From Phyllostachys edulis (taxonomy: Eukaryota; Streptophyta; Magnoliopsida; Poales; Poaceae), in assembly GCA_036346405.1 (NCBI GenBank), contig CM070546.1, forward strand, positions 110,056,826 through 110,120,825: 64,000 nucleotides of DNA, read 5' to 3'. Of the stretch, positions 31,701 to 41,987 are shown in pieces. Under the pieces are notes generated by a model. It saw only the letters and a program-made list of their open reading frames with translations, made no database searches and was not told where the DNA came from. Position numbers and translations under genes: made by a program. Numbering within the stretch: position 1 is the first letter of the stretch; every line of letters begins with the position of its first letter.

Positions 31701-32152
31701 GAAACCATATATGTCGCATAAATAAATATCAATCAACCATACTACATGTCCAAAATGCAACCAGCTTAGTAGTTTAACAAGCAAATTTAAATACATCACA
31801 CGATAACAAAGGTTGGTTTACTAGTTAAGCAAGTTATCATGCATATATCAGGATAAATTGGTGCTGATAGAGCATGAAACACGGGACTTGAATATGGAGA
31901 TAATTTTATAAGAGAACTTCAATTATTCTTCCAGTTTGGTACACAAAATTATATAACCTTGATGCGAATTTTTCATGTACATTCATTAAAGAATAGTTCT
32001 TCAAGGGTAACTCTTTGCAAGTCCTATCATTCACTGTCAAATTTTCATGTAAACTACACAATATTTAATTAAGAGATGTGCTTCGTCCTTATATGAGCAA
32101 AGAATTAACAACAAATAAGTAAAAAGAAAAAAGAAAGCTCGTATTGTCAAAC
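31701..32152. other. AT-rich, no feature
   Basis: It leads into the downstream intron of the epimerase fragment (on the minus strand the donor GTTTGACAATACG lies at 32152). No other signal. Confidence 0.4.
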
Positions 32153-32305
32153 CTCTTTCAGTGCCAACATTGTAAATGCCAACTTTACTAGGCTCTGCCT
32201 TGTTGAGTGCTTTCACATGAGCATCAAGCCATCAACTAGATCTTTGACATCAATGTAGTCTCTTATGCATGTTCCATCAGCTGTAGGATAATCTATTCCT
32301 TTAAC
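32153..32305 (-). pseudogene. UDP-arabinose 4-epimerase-like exon (central), frameshifted
   Basis: On the minus strand, after an acceptor AATTGCAG, the frame reads VKGIDYPTADGTCIRDYIDV KDLVD and, after an 8-bp insertion (a GGCTTGAT-like duplication), DAHVKALNKAEPSKVGIYNV GTERG, ending at a GT donor. DYPTxDGTCIRDYIxVxDL is the signature of the GalE/UXE sugar-nucleotide epimerase family. The AHVKALN-EPSKVGIYNVGT context points to plant UDP-arabinose 4-epimerases (MUR4/UXE group), Golgi enzymes making UDP-arabinose for cell walls. The insertion breaks the frame. Intact splice sites show a genomic, not a cDNA-derived, copy. The other exons, apart from the next entry, are missing. Confidence 0.82.
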
Positions 32306-32678
32306 CTGCAATTGATTCATGAAAATCCATTAGCTTCACCCCTAAATTATCTTTCACACTAAAGATGCAGGCATACTACTTAAATTTTTGAAGAAGAGAA
32401 TCAGTATTATTATCCAAACATGCACAACTTGTTATGTTATAATGAACCATGGATTAATTACAAAAGCTGTTTTTGAAAACCTTAAGTATATGTTCCCATC
32501 AATTCTCAGAGAACCTTTAATTACAAAAGCTGCGGAAACAATTCTTGGAGAACCTTTACTGCTCCCATGTTTCCTCTAGAAATATTATCCTACAAGAATA
32601 AACATTATTCACCATCAAGGGAGAAGATTTGCAGAACAAACTAATTCACACATTCAATACAAAGAAAAACTGAATTAC
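32306..32678. other. Intron-like gap of the epimerase fragment
   Basis: AT-rich. A functional gene would carry several catalytic-domain exons (YxxxK motif) here, and none is found. An internal partial duplication (AATTACAAAAGCTG at about 32457 and 32519) is present. Confidence 0.5.
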
Positions 32679-32792
32679 CACAATGGTAACTCGATAGTTG
32701 TCCTTTAACAGCCGTAATGAGGCGTGTTACCCAATATAACCAGCTCCTCCTGTTACTAAGACATGGGTAACCCCAGGTTCATGGCAAGAAAA
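32679..32792 (-). pseudogene. UDP-arabinose 4-epimerase-like exon (NAD-binding), with stop
   Basis: On the minus strand between an acceptor CACTACAG and a donor GTAATTCAG, the frame reads FSCHEPGVTHVLVTGGAGYI G, stop, HASLRLLKDNYRVTIV. GGAGYIG is the Rossmann dinucleotide-binding motif (GxxGxxG). The segment HEPGVTHVLVTGGAGYIG followed by HA-LRLLKD-YRVTIV fits the plant UDP-arabinose/UDP-glucose 4-epimerase family. A TAA stands where Ser is expected. It lies upstream of the other exon on the same strand, in correct order. The membrane-anchor exon is not visible in the remaining 490 bp before element G. Confidence 0.82.
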
Positions 32793-33285
32793 CTGTAGTG
32801 ATACATGCACCACAATCCACAATCAGCTTTACAGCTGTGAATTTAGGTGAGGAAAAATATAAGAATAGAATGATAATCATGGCAACATATTAAAGAGGGC
32901 AAAATAAAAGACATTGCATGAAGTTATGAAAAGTGTGAGCAGCAGCCAACAGAAGTTGATACTGGTTTTACTTTCTTATCTACCAGTTTAAATTAAATTG
33001 AAAAGCTAATCAAACTGGATATTCTTCAAGGACATATAAAGAGGGCAAAGATAACAAAATATAATAGAATGTCCGAATGTACATTCTTTAGGGACATATG
33101 TAAAAAGGGAACACAATCTCTTTCATCAATGAATTTTCTATCTCATTTATAGCCAATCTATGCATAATATCCCACAAAATTTCCTGAGCTCCAAGGGTAA
33201 CATATCCAAGCTTCAACACACAGAGACATGCAAATGTATGTATGTATCTCAACTTATACATGATTCTACAGAACAAAGTCAATGT
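32793..33285. other. AT-rich flank of element G, no feature
   Basis: No supported frame. The repeated phrase GGACATAT-AAAGAGGGCAAA (about 32888, 33032, 33094) indicates small local duplications. Together with 63301 onward it forms the empty site of element G. Confidence 0.4.
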
Positions 33286-33290
33286 GCTTT

Positions 33291-33391
33291 TGATGAGGGC
33301 ATCCCTACTATTACTACATCTTCCACACCAACTGTGCATGAGGATGTTTATGAAGCACCAAAAGGTCTAATGACTAGAGCAAGAGTTAAAC
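33291..33391 (+). repeat. Start of the 5' LTR of element G
   Basis: 101 bp nearly identical to the start of the 3' LTR (62435-62534), e.g. GTGCATGAGGATGTTTATGA and CTAGAGCAAGAG. It is broken by the copia element at a TAAAC target. Confidence 0.88.
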
Positions 33392-33506
33392 TGTGGAAAT
33401 CATGGGGATATGCCCATGATCTTAGGATGATGAGACAATTGGCAATGGCGTTGAGGGTTTGCGGAATCATCCGTTTTCGGCGAGGTTCAGCTGCTGTCAG
33501 GCCTCT

Positions 33507-33870
33507 GGCGGTCCGACCGGCCATGGGAGCGGTCTGACCGGCCATGCCTCGGGCCATCTTTTTTGGAATGTGCACTGGCGGTCTGACCGGCTACTACTGA
33601 GCGGTCGGACCGGCCGTTTTAGGATCTTTGGATTTTTGAGCTGGGCCAAAAATAGAGGGTGTAGGCAAGAGAGGAGATTCTACTGCACTTGGTCTCATAA
33701 TTTTTGGAGCTTCCAGTCAAAAGTTCTATTCGATTGAAAATTTCAGAGAGCTCTTGGGCTTCCAGCTTGGAAAATTGGCTAAGTCCCAAGTGGGCGGTCA
33801 GACCGGCCCTTTGTTGGCGGTCAGACCGGCCAGTGGGCGGTCATACCAGCCAAGGGTGGCGGTCTGATCG
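33507..33870. repeat. Palindromic GCGGTCNGACCGGCC units
   Basis: Eight units at about 33507, 33524, 33573, 33600, 33793, 33814, 33836 and 33857. The core CGGTCNGACCG is self-complementary. The 3' LTR piece (41776-41925) has shortened and altered versions such as GCGGTCGACCGCC. Confidence 0.8.
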
Positions 33871-34546
33871 GTTTTGACTTGTTTCGCTCGTCAGTGTGGT
33901 GCGATGTGTGTTCGTTAGGTCAAGTTCATGAATTTCATTGCATATGTGTTGCATATTGCATGTTTTGGCTAACGTGGGTCAAGTTGTGAAGAACTTGTTC
34001 CCGGAAACGATTTCTTGGTCTATCGCTGTGCAGGTGGCTTGCAGGTCAACGACGGTCTACGGCGAGGATGATCGGGACTAAGCTAGGAGAGGTGAGGTCC
34101 AGAACGATCGAGGATGCCGGGTGAGGTCAGGAGACTCAAGCATGGCGTAGAATGGACAAGGATGATCGAATGGGTAGTTCGGTGTGATGGGTTGGATCAA
34201 GCGGCGCGGGGGTCGGTGTAAGTGCCTTAGTGGTTCCGGCGGGAGCCGGACGGGAGAGATTTGCCGACATGATGAGAGCCATTGATCAACCTATACGTGG
34301 CGAAGCAGGCGAGTGCTTCACCAAGATTGGACTTGGTCTTCGGAGAAAGATCAAGAAGGGGTATTTTGGTAATTTCACCAGCCTTTGTGACCTTGGGCTA
34401 AACCGCGGTGCAAGATGGTGTGTGGAGAAGCGGTTTAGGTCAAGAGAAGATGAAGACGACGCTTTAAGATGCGTGTGTGTGTCCCGTTTGTGTTGGGCCT
34501 TAACGGGAGCCCATTAGGGTTAACTCTTCTAGAAGCTAGGCCTCAC

Positions 34547-34554
34547 TATAAATA
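34547..34554 (+). promoter_or_regulatory. TATA box of the copia LTR
   Basis: CACTATAAATAGGAGGGG, about 830 bp before the LTR end. It is followed by CAAAACCCTAG, a usual plant leader word. Confidence 0.55.
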
Positions 34555-35379
34555 GGAGGGGTGCTGTCAAGCAGCCCTCAAGCACTTCATTTGCAAAACC
34601 CTAGTTTGTCTTAGGGCTTAGAGAGGAAAGGAGAGGCTTAGGGTTTTAGAGAGTTGGATTGATTTGAGTGCCCATGTTGTGAGTTTTGTCCTCCTTGAGG
34701 GAGTGGTTGTAACCAGCAACAATCGCGAATCAATCTATGGATGATTATTCAAAGATGAGTCTTCCTGTGTTCTTCCTTCTCATTTGGTGATTTTTAGTGT
34801 TTCTTTGATCCAATGGGTTTCTAGTGGTTTCTTGCCCCCATCTACCTTGCTGTGACATGTGGGAATACAAATAAGATCATCTTGATCATCAATCTCCCAC
34901 GAGAAAGTTTTGGATCAAGTTTTTCGTTTTTGCCTAGTCTTGTAACCACCTTCGTTCAAATTGAAAAAGATTAGGACTTTGACATAGATCTGGACGATCG
35001 TTGCTTGCAATAGGTTCCTGATATCCTTAGGAAGGTGTGTCTTAAGTTTGGTCAAGTTTCATCGTGTAGATCAAAAGTTAGACCAATTTTTGTTTTGGAT
35101 TTTAGGCTGTCGCATTGTTTCTGGTCAGGGCCGGTCAGTCCAATTTTACAACATCGGTCAAACCGACCTCTAACCGCTCCACCAAATCACTTAGAGCCTT
35201 TTGTGTTTTGCGTTGGGGGTTTTGTTTTGGGTTCAACACAAGTCCTCTACAGTACTTGAATGTTGATCTCCATAGCTTTTGTAGCTATTGGAGTGATATT
35301 GATGTTGAATCTCATCAAGGTGAAAAATTACGTGAGCTCCTATTCACCCCCCCTCTAGGCACCTTTTCAGTCCTACAAG

Positions 35380-35393
35380 TGGTATCAGAGCCC
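35380..35393 (+). other. Primer-binding site of the copia element
   Basis: TGGTATCAGAGCCC, an exact initiator Met-tRNA type site two bases after the LTR. Confidence 0.85.
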
Positions 35394-35433
35394 GGTTGGC
35401 TCTTCTCATAGATCTTAACTGGTCTGAGGAGCC

Positions 35434-37888
35434 ATGGCGTCTGACAAGTATTCCACCAAACCACCTGTGTTTGATGGAGTCGATTTTGCTTACTGGAAGG
35501 CTCGCATGCATGCCTACATCGAGGCTCAAGGGCACACAATTTGGCTTAAGGTCAAAAATCCCTATGTTATACCAGCCAATGACGATGTGATCACTCCAGA
35601 TGTTGAGGCTAATAGCAAAGCTGGAAACTTTCTGATTCAAGGGCTTAGTCGATCTGAGTTTGAGCGTGTTGCTCATTTGAGGTCTGTTCATAAGATCTGG
35701 AAGACCCTCTGTGACTACCGCGAGGGCTCTATTGTGATCAAGGAAGTGAGATAGAACCAACTGAAGAAAGAATACTCAAAGATCGAACAAAGGCCTGGTG
35801 AATCTTTGGATGAGCTGTGGAGAAGGTTCTCTAAGATCCTTCATGATTTACGTGATGTGGATCTTGTATTCACTGAATCTGAAAGTGCACATCAGCTCTT
35901 GGGTGCTCTTGATGTGAAGGTTTGGGGGATGAAAATCATTTCCATCAATGACAACACCGTCATGAGTGAGCTTACCATGGATAAGCTCTACTCGAGGTTG
36001 AAGATGCATGAGATTGACTTCATCTCGCGTCTCCCTAAGACAGAGTCGATGGCTTTAGTGGCTGACCCATCTAAGGGTAGTTCCTGATTCTTTGGATTTT
36101 GGCTCATCTGGGTTTTCATTGTCCGCTTTACACTCTTTGAGCGATGAGCAGCTAGAGAAGCTACCTGAGGATGATTTAGCCCTCCTATCCACAAAATTTT
36201 CGAGAATCTACAACAAGGTGATGAGCAGAAGGAGAGGTGGCCCTGTCACTTGCTTTGAGTGTGGTGAGCCAAACCACATTCGCTCCAAGTGCCCCAAGCT
36301 GAAGGGCAAGGTGGATAAGGACTCTCGGAGGAGTCCTCAAGTTAAGGATGTGAAAGCCAAGAAGTCCAACTATCGTAAGTTCGTCAGCCGGGTCCTTGCC
36401 GCTATTGAGAGTGTTGATATGAGCGATGTGGACTCGGGGACGGAGGACGACGACGATGATTCTCATGGCAAGAAGAAGGCCCAGGATTTCACTAGCATGT
36501 GCTTCATGGCCAAGGACTTGCACGACGTCGACTCCTCCAACGACGACGACCCTTTCAGCGATCCCGATGAGGTATGTTCCTCACTCAATGATATGAAACG
36601 TGCTTTGGTCGTTGCTGAACAAAAACTGAAGAAGCAAGCTAAAATGATTAAGAAACAGGACACCATGATTGATAACTTGAACCTAGAAGTTGTTAGGCTC
36701 AAATCCATTAATCATGTTGATGTTTGTGATTCTTGCGATAGCTTGCATATTGAATTGACCAATCTGAAATCTTCTCATTCCTTTGTTGCGAATCAACTTA
36801 AAGATGCTCTTGATGAACTAGAATCTCTCAAGTCTAGTCCTGTATGCATGGATGCTGTTTCTCTAGATGTGACTGCTGTAGATGCTATTCCTTTACCTTG
36901 CTCAAATTGTGCTTTGCTTGAATTAAAATTGGATAGCGCTACAAAAGGATTGCTGAAATTTGATGCTAGTCACACTTACTCTCATTATGAGGATAATAAG
37001 ATTAAAATGAAAGAAATGACTGAAATGGTTCTTCATTCTAAATCTGCATCATGTGAAAATTTCCTTAAACTCGCAATAGAGAATGAAGCTCTAAACAAGA
37101 CTCTAGAGGAGAAAGCTAAAATTGAACAATCCATGTCCATAACTGCATCCAAGAAAGTTGTTGATTCTGCCTTTTGTGCTTTTTGTACTGAAGTTGGGAC
37201 AAATTTAGATGAGATACAAGAGGCATTTAGAGTCAAATTCAAAGAGCAAGTGAGTAGGATTGAGAATGCTTCTTGTGTGTCTTGTGAAGCTTTAAGGGTT
37301 GAGGTAGCTCTTGTTAAATAAAAACTTGCTAGGACAATCAAGTCAAATAGGTGTGTTACCTGTAAGGACCTAGCCAAAGAAAATGATTACCTGAAAATGA
37401 CCCTTGAGAGATTTTCTAGTGGGAAGAAGAACCTCAACATGATCCTCAACCAATCTAAGGTGAGTGTGAAGAAAAGTGGCCTAGGATTTAATTCCCTAGA
37501 GCATTCCAATAACCATCCACCTACGATTGTGAGAGTTGTTGAGAGTGGTATGTTTGAGGTAGAATCTTCTGTGCCATCTAAGGTAGTCTTTAGATCTGCA
37601 GGTTTTGCCCAAACCCCTTCAAGCAAGACAGGTGCTTCTACTTCACCAGGTCAGACCCCTCAAAAGGTCAAGTACCATTGCACCTTCTGCAAGAAGGATG
37701 GCTACATCGTTGAGTTCTGCTTCCGTAGAGCCAAGATTGAGAGGAAGAAGAGGATGAGTGCCTTGAGGACCATTAGAGGAGTTCCCTCATCTGTGATAGT
37801 CTCTAGAGCCAGGCAGCCTGTATTTCCTGCTAGACATAAAACTAGGTTCGTAGATGACTTCTTTGACTCTTTTGGTGGTCCTAGGTAG
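35434..37888 (+). pseudogene. Copia gag pseudogene with coiled coil and two Cys motifs
   Basis: ATG 35434 (MASDKYSTKPPVFDGVDFAY) opens the UBN2-type gag domain (WKARMHAYIEAQG, GNFLIQGLSRSEFERV, KRLxxEY-like KKEYSKIEQRPGESLDELWR). A TAG at 35752 and a frame change near 36085 interrupt it. Then come SLSDEQLEKLPEDDLALLST, zinc knuckle CFECGEPNHIRSKCP, an acidic stretch (GTEDDDDDSHGKKK), a long heptad region with repeated CDSCDSL, CSNCALL, CTEVGTN and CVSCEAL motifs, a TAA at 37319, and a second Cys motif CTFCKKDGYIVEFCFRRAK in which the His is Tyr. It ends TAG at 37886. The size, near 800 codons, is typical of SIRE-type gag. Confidence 0.88.
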
Positions 37889-38040
37889 AATTTTGGGTTA
37901 GGATATCGTCGGAGAGACCACGGGTAGCATCTAGATAGGGGGAGTACCGACCTTTTGGTAGGTCAATTCGGAGAGGTCTAGATGGTTCTCGTGTGCATTC
38001 TTATGATTATTCCTCTAACCATTTTGTTGCTGCTTCTACT
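37889..38040. other. gag-protease linker, broken frames
   Basis: All frames are closed by stops. It corresponds to the spacer between the second Cys motif and the protease. Confidence 0.5.
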
Positions 38041-38043
38041 GTT

Positions 38044-38335
38044 TTGCCTAAACATCGTGTGACTCAGTACTGGATTCCCAAGTCTCTTATCACTAACCCC
38101 AGTACTGAGGCACAGATGTTTCCTGTTCGTGCTCTGTAGGTCCGTCGTGCGAGGAAGGAGGACATATGGCTTGTTGACTCCGAGTGTTCTCGACACATGA
38201 CTGGAGATTCTAGATGGTTCTCCTCCCTCACACGTGCATCCGGCAATGAATTGATCACATTTGGGGATGCTTCTATTGGGACCGTGCAGCCAAGGGCACA
38301 GTGCGCGTCAACAACAAGTTGATGCTTAAGGACGT
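38044..38335 (+). pseudogene. Copia protease fragment; integrase deleted
   Basis: The frame reads HRVTQYWIPKSLI, then, after a stop, EDIWLVDSECSRHMTGDSRW and NELITFGDASIGTV. In copia proteases the active site is DSGCSRHMTG. Here Gly is Glu. The reading fails at about 38290 and, after only some 80 bp, the sequence matches the end of the integrase hinge (VSESIFVDDDSEDEDQIHP). The whole zinc-binding and DDE integrase core, normally 350-400 codons, is therefore absent by deletion. Confidence 0.8.
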
Positions 38336-38369
38336 TGCTTTGATCCGATGGTGCAGGTACACAGGTTTC

Positions 38370-40232
38370 TGAAAGCATCTTCGTTGACGATGACTCTGAG
38401 GATGAGGACCAAATCCATCCTCCAGTCACTTCTGAGGTGGTTGGAGAGCCTGTTTCTACTTCTCCAGCTTCTGATGAGCAGCCTCTTCCCACCTTCACCG
38501 ACGATCCGAGTGGCTCTGATCCTACCTCCACAGTCCATGAGGTAGATGCCACTTCTGCACTAGGACCTCCTCTTCACATTCAGCGACTGCATCCATCCGA
38601 GCAAATGATTGGGGATCTTCATGAGCGAGTTACTCACTCCAGGTTTATCTCTCTAGATTCTCATGCATATTCTACTTTTGTCGCGTCTTTTGAACCCCGA
38701 GATGTCACCCATGCTTTATCTTATTCCTCTTGGGTCAATGCCATGCATAAAGAGCTTGAAAATTTTAAAAGAAACAAAGTCTGGACCTTAGTTGAAACTC
38801 CACCTAATCATAATGTAATTGAAACAAAATGGGTTTTCAAAAATAAGCAAAGTGAGGATGGGTTGGTAGTTCGCAATAAGGCTAGGCTTGTAGCTCAATG
38901 TTATTCCCAGGTAGAAAGCTTAGACTTTGAGGAGACCTTTGCTCCTGTAGCTAGATTAGAAGCCATTTGTATTTTGCTAGCATTTGCGGCATCTAAGGGC
39001 TTTAAGCTTTTTCAAATGGGTGTCAAGAGTGCTTTTATTAATGGTTTCATAGAAGAAGAGGTCTTTATCAAGCAACTCCCTGGTTTTGAAAATCCCAAAT
39101 TCCCAAATCATGTGTTTAAGCTCTCCAAAGCCTTGTATGGATTGAAGCAAGCCCCTAGAGCTTTGTATGATAGGCTTATGAGTTTCTTGCTTAAAAATGA
39201 TTTCAAAATGGGAATGGTTGATAAAACTTTGTTCACTCTCAGGCATGGCAGTGACTTTTTATTGGTTCAGATTTATGTGGGTGACATTATATTCGGTGGT
39301 TCTTCTCATGCTTTGGTGTTTAGATTTTCAAATTCTATGAGCAGGGAGTTCGAGATGAGCACGATGGACAAATTAACCTTCTTCCTTGGTCTTCAAGTCA
39401 AGCAACTGAAGGAAGACACCTTCATTCATCAAAGCAAGTACACAAATGACCTTCTTCGGCGCTTCGACATGGGAAGCAGTAGACCAATGTCTACTCCCAT
39501 TGCCACATCCACCGTGCTGGACCCTGATGAGGATGGAGAGCCCGTGGACTAGAAGGAGTACCGCAGCATGATTGGCTCTCTTCTCTACCTCACGGCGTCG
39601 AGGCCGGACATACAATTCGCTGTGTGTTTGTGCGCTTGATTTCAGGCTTCTCCTTGTGCCTCTTATCGTCAAGTAGTGCGTCGCATTTTCAGGTACCTCC
39701 AGGACACTCTTGACTTTGGGTTTTGGTTTTCTTTTGATTCTGTTCTCTCCATTCGGGCTTTTTCTGATACTGATTTTGCGGGGTGTAGAGTGGATAGGAA
39801 GAGTACTTCTGGCACTTATCATTTCTTAGGCACATCTCTTATCTCTTGGTCATCTAGGAAACAGTCCTCTGTTGTACAGATCCTTCGCCGAGGTCGAGTA
39901 TGTAGTCAGCTATGACTAGTAGTCGCTCTCGTGTTCTCTGGATCTTGTTTACTCTGCGGGACTATGGGTTATCTCTGGGTAGTGTTCCTCTTTTCTGTGA
40001 CAACACTTCTGCCATTAACATTGCCAAAAACCCAGTGCAACACTCACGGACCAAACACATTGACATTCGATATCATTTCCTTAGAGACCATGTAGAGAAG
40101 GATGATGTTGTGCTTCACTTTGTAGAGTCTGAGCAGCAAGTTGCGGATATTTTCACTAAGGCTCTTGATTCTTCTCGTTTTGCTTCTTTGCGGGGAGATT
40201 TGGGGGTTATTAGTCCTCTTGGTCTGTTTTGA
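38370..40232 (+). pseudogene. Copia reverse transcriptase / RNase H pseudogene
   Basis: Ty1-type RT blocks in order: HALSYSSWVNAMHKELENFK, NHNVIETKWVFKNKQ, NKARLVAQCYSQVESLDFEE TFAPVARLEAI, GVKSAFINGFIEEEVFIKQL PGF, LSKALYGLKQAPRALYDRLM and the catalytic region IYVGDIIFGG, where relatives have YVDD, so a catalytic Asp is lost. FLGLQVKQ and YTNDLLRRFDM follow. Stops at 39550 and about 39638 and a frame change near 39900 break the RNase H part (SDTDFAGCRVDRKSTSGTYH, FCDNTSAINIAKNPVQHSRT KHIDIRYHFLRDH). The typical end QVADIFTKAL is present and the TGA lies at 40230. In function it would copy element RNA into DNA. Confidence 0.9.
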
Positions 40233-41650
40233 GGGGGAGTTGGCTCTTTTTGCATTCATTGTATCATATTGCATTTTCAATCAGCAACTTGCATTGTAAT
40301 ATAAATTCACGGAGCCTTGTTTATTATCCTTGTATGACTTGATTTCATTCTTTATACCTTGCTATGTCTTGTGCTAGGTTGCTATATTTCTTTTATGGCT
40401 TTTCATGTATAGCTTAGCTTTTGCCATGCTAGCTTTATTATCTGTGAGAAAATTGAATCAAAACATGACTCGTTGTAACTTGTGACTAGTTTTGCCATAG
40501 TGATCCTCTCATGATTCACGCCATGTCATATAGGCTAAATTGATTCTTGAACTTACTTTGAGTTTTAAGTTGAGCTATGATAGTTCTTAAGTCAAGCAAA
40601 TGAAAAATGAGTTTTTCTGTGCGAAAAAACTAATCTCACCAATCTTTCTCATGAGACGGCTTGCCATTGCGCTAGGCATGAACTCAGGGGGAGTTTTGGA
40701 TGACCTAGACCACTCTCTTAAGCTTCTTGCTTGAGATGGTCGCATCAAGGCTTGAGATCTAGCACAATGCTAAGAAAACAAATTGTCAATTGGTTGAAGC
40801 TTAGGAGGCAGTTGTGGATGGCTCTTAGTCCAGGACTTGCTTTACTAAGATAAAACCAAACATTTTCAGCAAAATGCTCAATGTGCTAAATTCCAAATGC
40901 TTGAACAAATTGATTCATAACTGAACTCATAGCGCTCAAAATTGACTCATTTTCTAGTTTCTGGGCTCCATTTTGCTTATAGACATGGCTTGACTCATTT
41001 TTGGATACATGTAGCTAAACTATGATCTTGAGCACCTTGTCATGCTAAAATTTCATTTGATTTCAGATTATTGCTATTTTGGTCTTAGCTTTGCTGTACA
41101 TGTTTTGCCATGATAGAAAGTAGTTTCTTCACATAATATGGCTTGGTGTAATACTTGTACAGTCCTTATGGATAATTCTCATGGCTCCTTCCATGTCATT
41201 CATGCTCTATCTTCATCTATGCACCTTGATGAATCCATTGTCAAAGGGGGAGAAATGGTAAAAATAGACAAATAGGGAGAAATGAATCTTCATGAAAATT
41301 AATGATCATAGTAAGGGGGAGCATCTCATATGTATTTTTATGATCTTATTGTCATTTCTGAATTTGATTTGCAATTCTTGCAACCTCACAATGATCAAAG
41401 GTCATGTTGAACAATTGTTCTTTCATATGGACCTGAAGTGAGATTTTTGTCACTTCGCTGGAAATTGAAGCTTTTGTGCTTTTTTTTTTGCTGTATCTCA
41501 CTTGCCTATACTATTCTGAAGCCATCTTGGTCATTTCCATTGTTTTCTCTTGCATTTGGACCAAGTTGTGCCTTTGTGCGAAAACGTCGAGTATTTTACT
41601 TTTCAAACCTCAAACTTACATTTTCTGAGAAATTGCCAATGTGTTCATCA
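40233..41650. other. Post-pol spacer of the copia element
   Basis: 1.4 kb, AT-rich, with several AGGGGGAG words (40233, 40689, 41248, 41314, 41651). In SIRE-type elements this place may hold an envelope-like ORF, but no frame longer than about 100 codons or with membrane segments is found. Confidence 0.6.
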
Positions 41651-41660
41651 AGGGGGAGAT
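41651..41660 (+). other. Polypurine tract of the copia element
   Basis: AAGGGGGAGAT immediately precedes TGTGGATATCATGG at 41661. Confidence 0.75.
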
Positions 41661-41987
41661 TGTGGATATCATGGGGATATGCCCATGATCTTAGGATGAT
41701 GAGACAATTGGCAATGACGTTGAGGGTTTGCGGAATCATCCGTTTTCGGTGAGGTTCGATTCTTTGTCGGACCTCTGGCGGTCGACCGCCATGGGAGCGG
41801 TCGGACTGCCATGCCTCGGCCATTTTTACGGAATGTGCATGGCGGTCCGATCGGCGAGTGGCGGTCGACCGCCAAAGGAGCGATCGATTAGCTCTTATGG
41901 CGGCGGTCGGACCGGCCCTTTTAGGATCTTCGGATTTTTGAGCTTGGCCAAAAATAGAGGGTGTAGGAAAGAGAGGAGATTCTACCA
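41661..41987 (+). repeat. Truncated 3' LTR of the copia element
   Basis: It matches the first ~330 bp of the 5' LTR (ATCATGGGGATATGCCCATG, GGGTTTGCGGAATCATCCG, GAGAGGAGATTCTAC), then joins gag of G at about 41980-41988 without the remaining 1.65 kb. Confidence 0.85.

Larger units (their letters stand above)
33392..35377 (+). repeat. 5' LTR of the copia element
   Basis: 1986 bp, TGTGGAAATCATGGGGATAT...CAGTCCTACA. TATA box at 34547. It holds a cluster of palindromic GCGGTCNGACCGGCC units (33507-33870). Confidence 0.88.
33392..41987 (+). mobile_element. SIRE-like copia element, internally deleted
   Basis: 5' LTR 33392-35377, PBS TGGTATCAGAGC at 35380, long gag, protease, RT-RNase H, a 1.4-kb non-coding spacer, polypurine AAGGGGGAGAT and the first 327 bp of the 3' LTR (from 41661). 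It lies inside the 5' LTR of G. The integrase core is missing and the 3' LTR is cut at about 41987, where gag of G starts. Large gag with coiled coil and long post-pol spacer are features of the SIRE/Maximus lineage. Confidence 0.88.

Noticed and set aside
40233..41650. Envelope-like gene of a SIRE-type element
   Set aside because: No long frame, signal peptide or membrane segment in this spacer.
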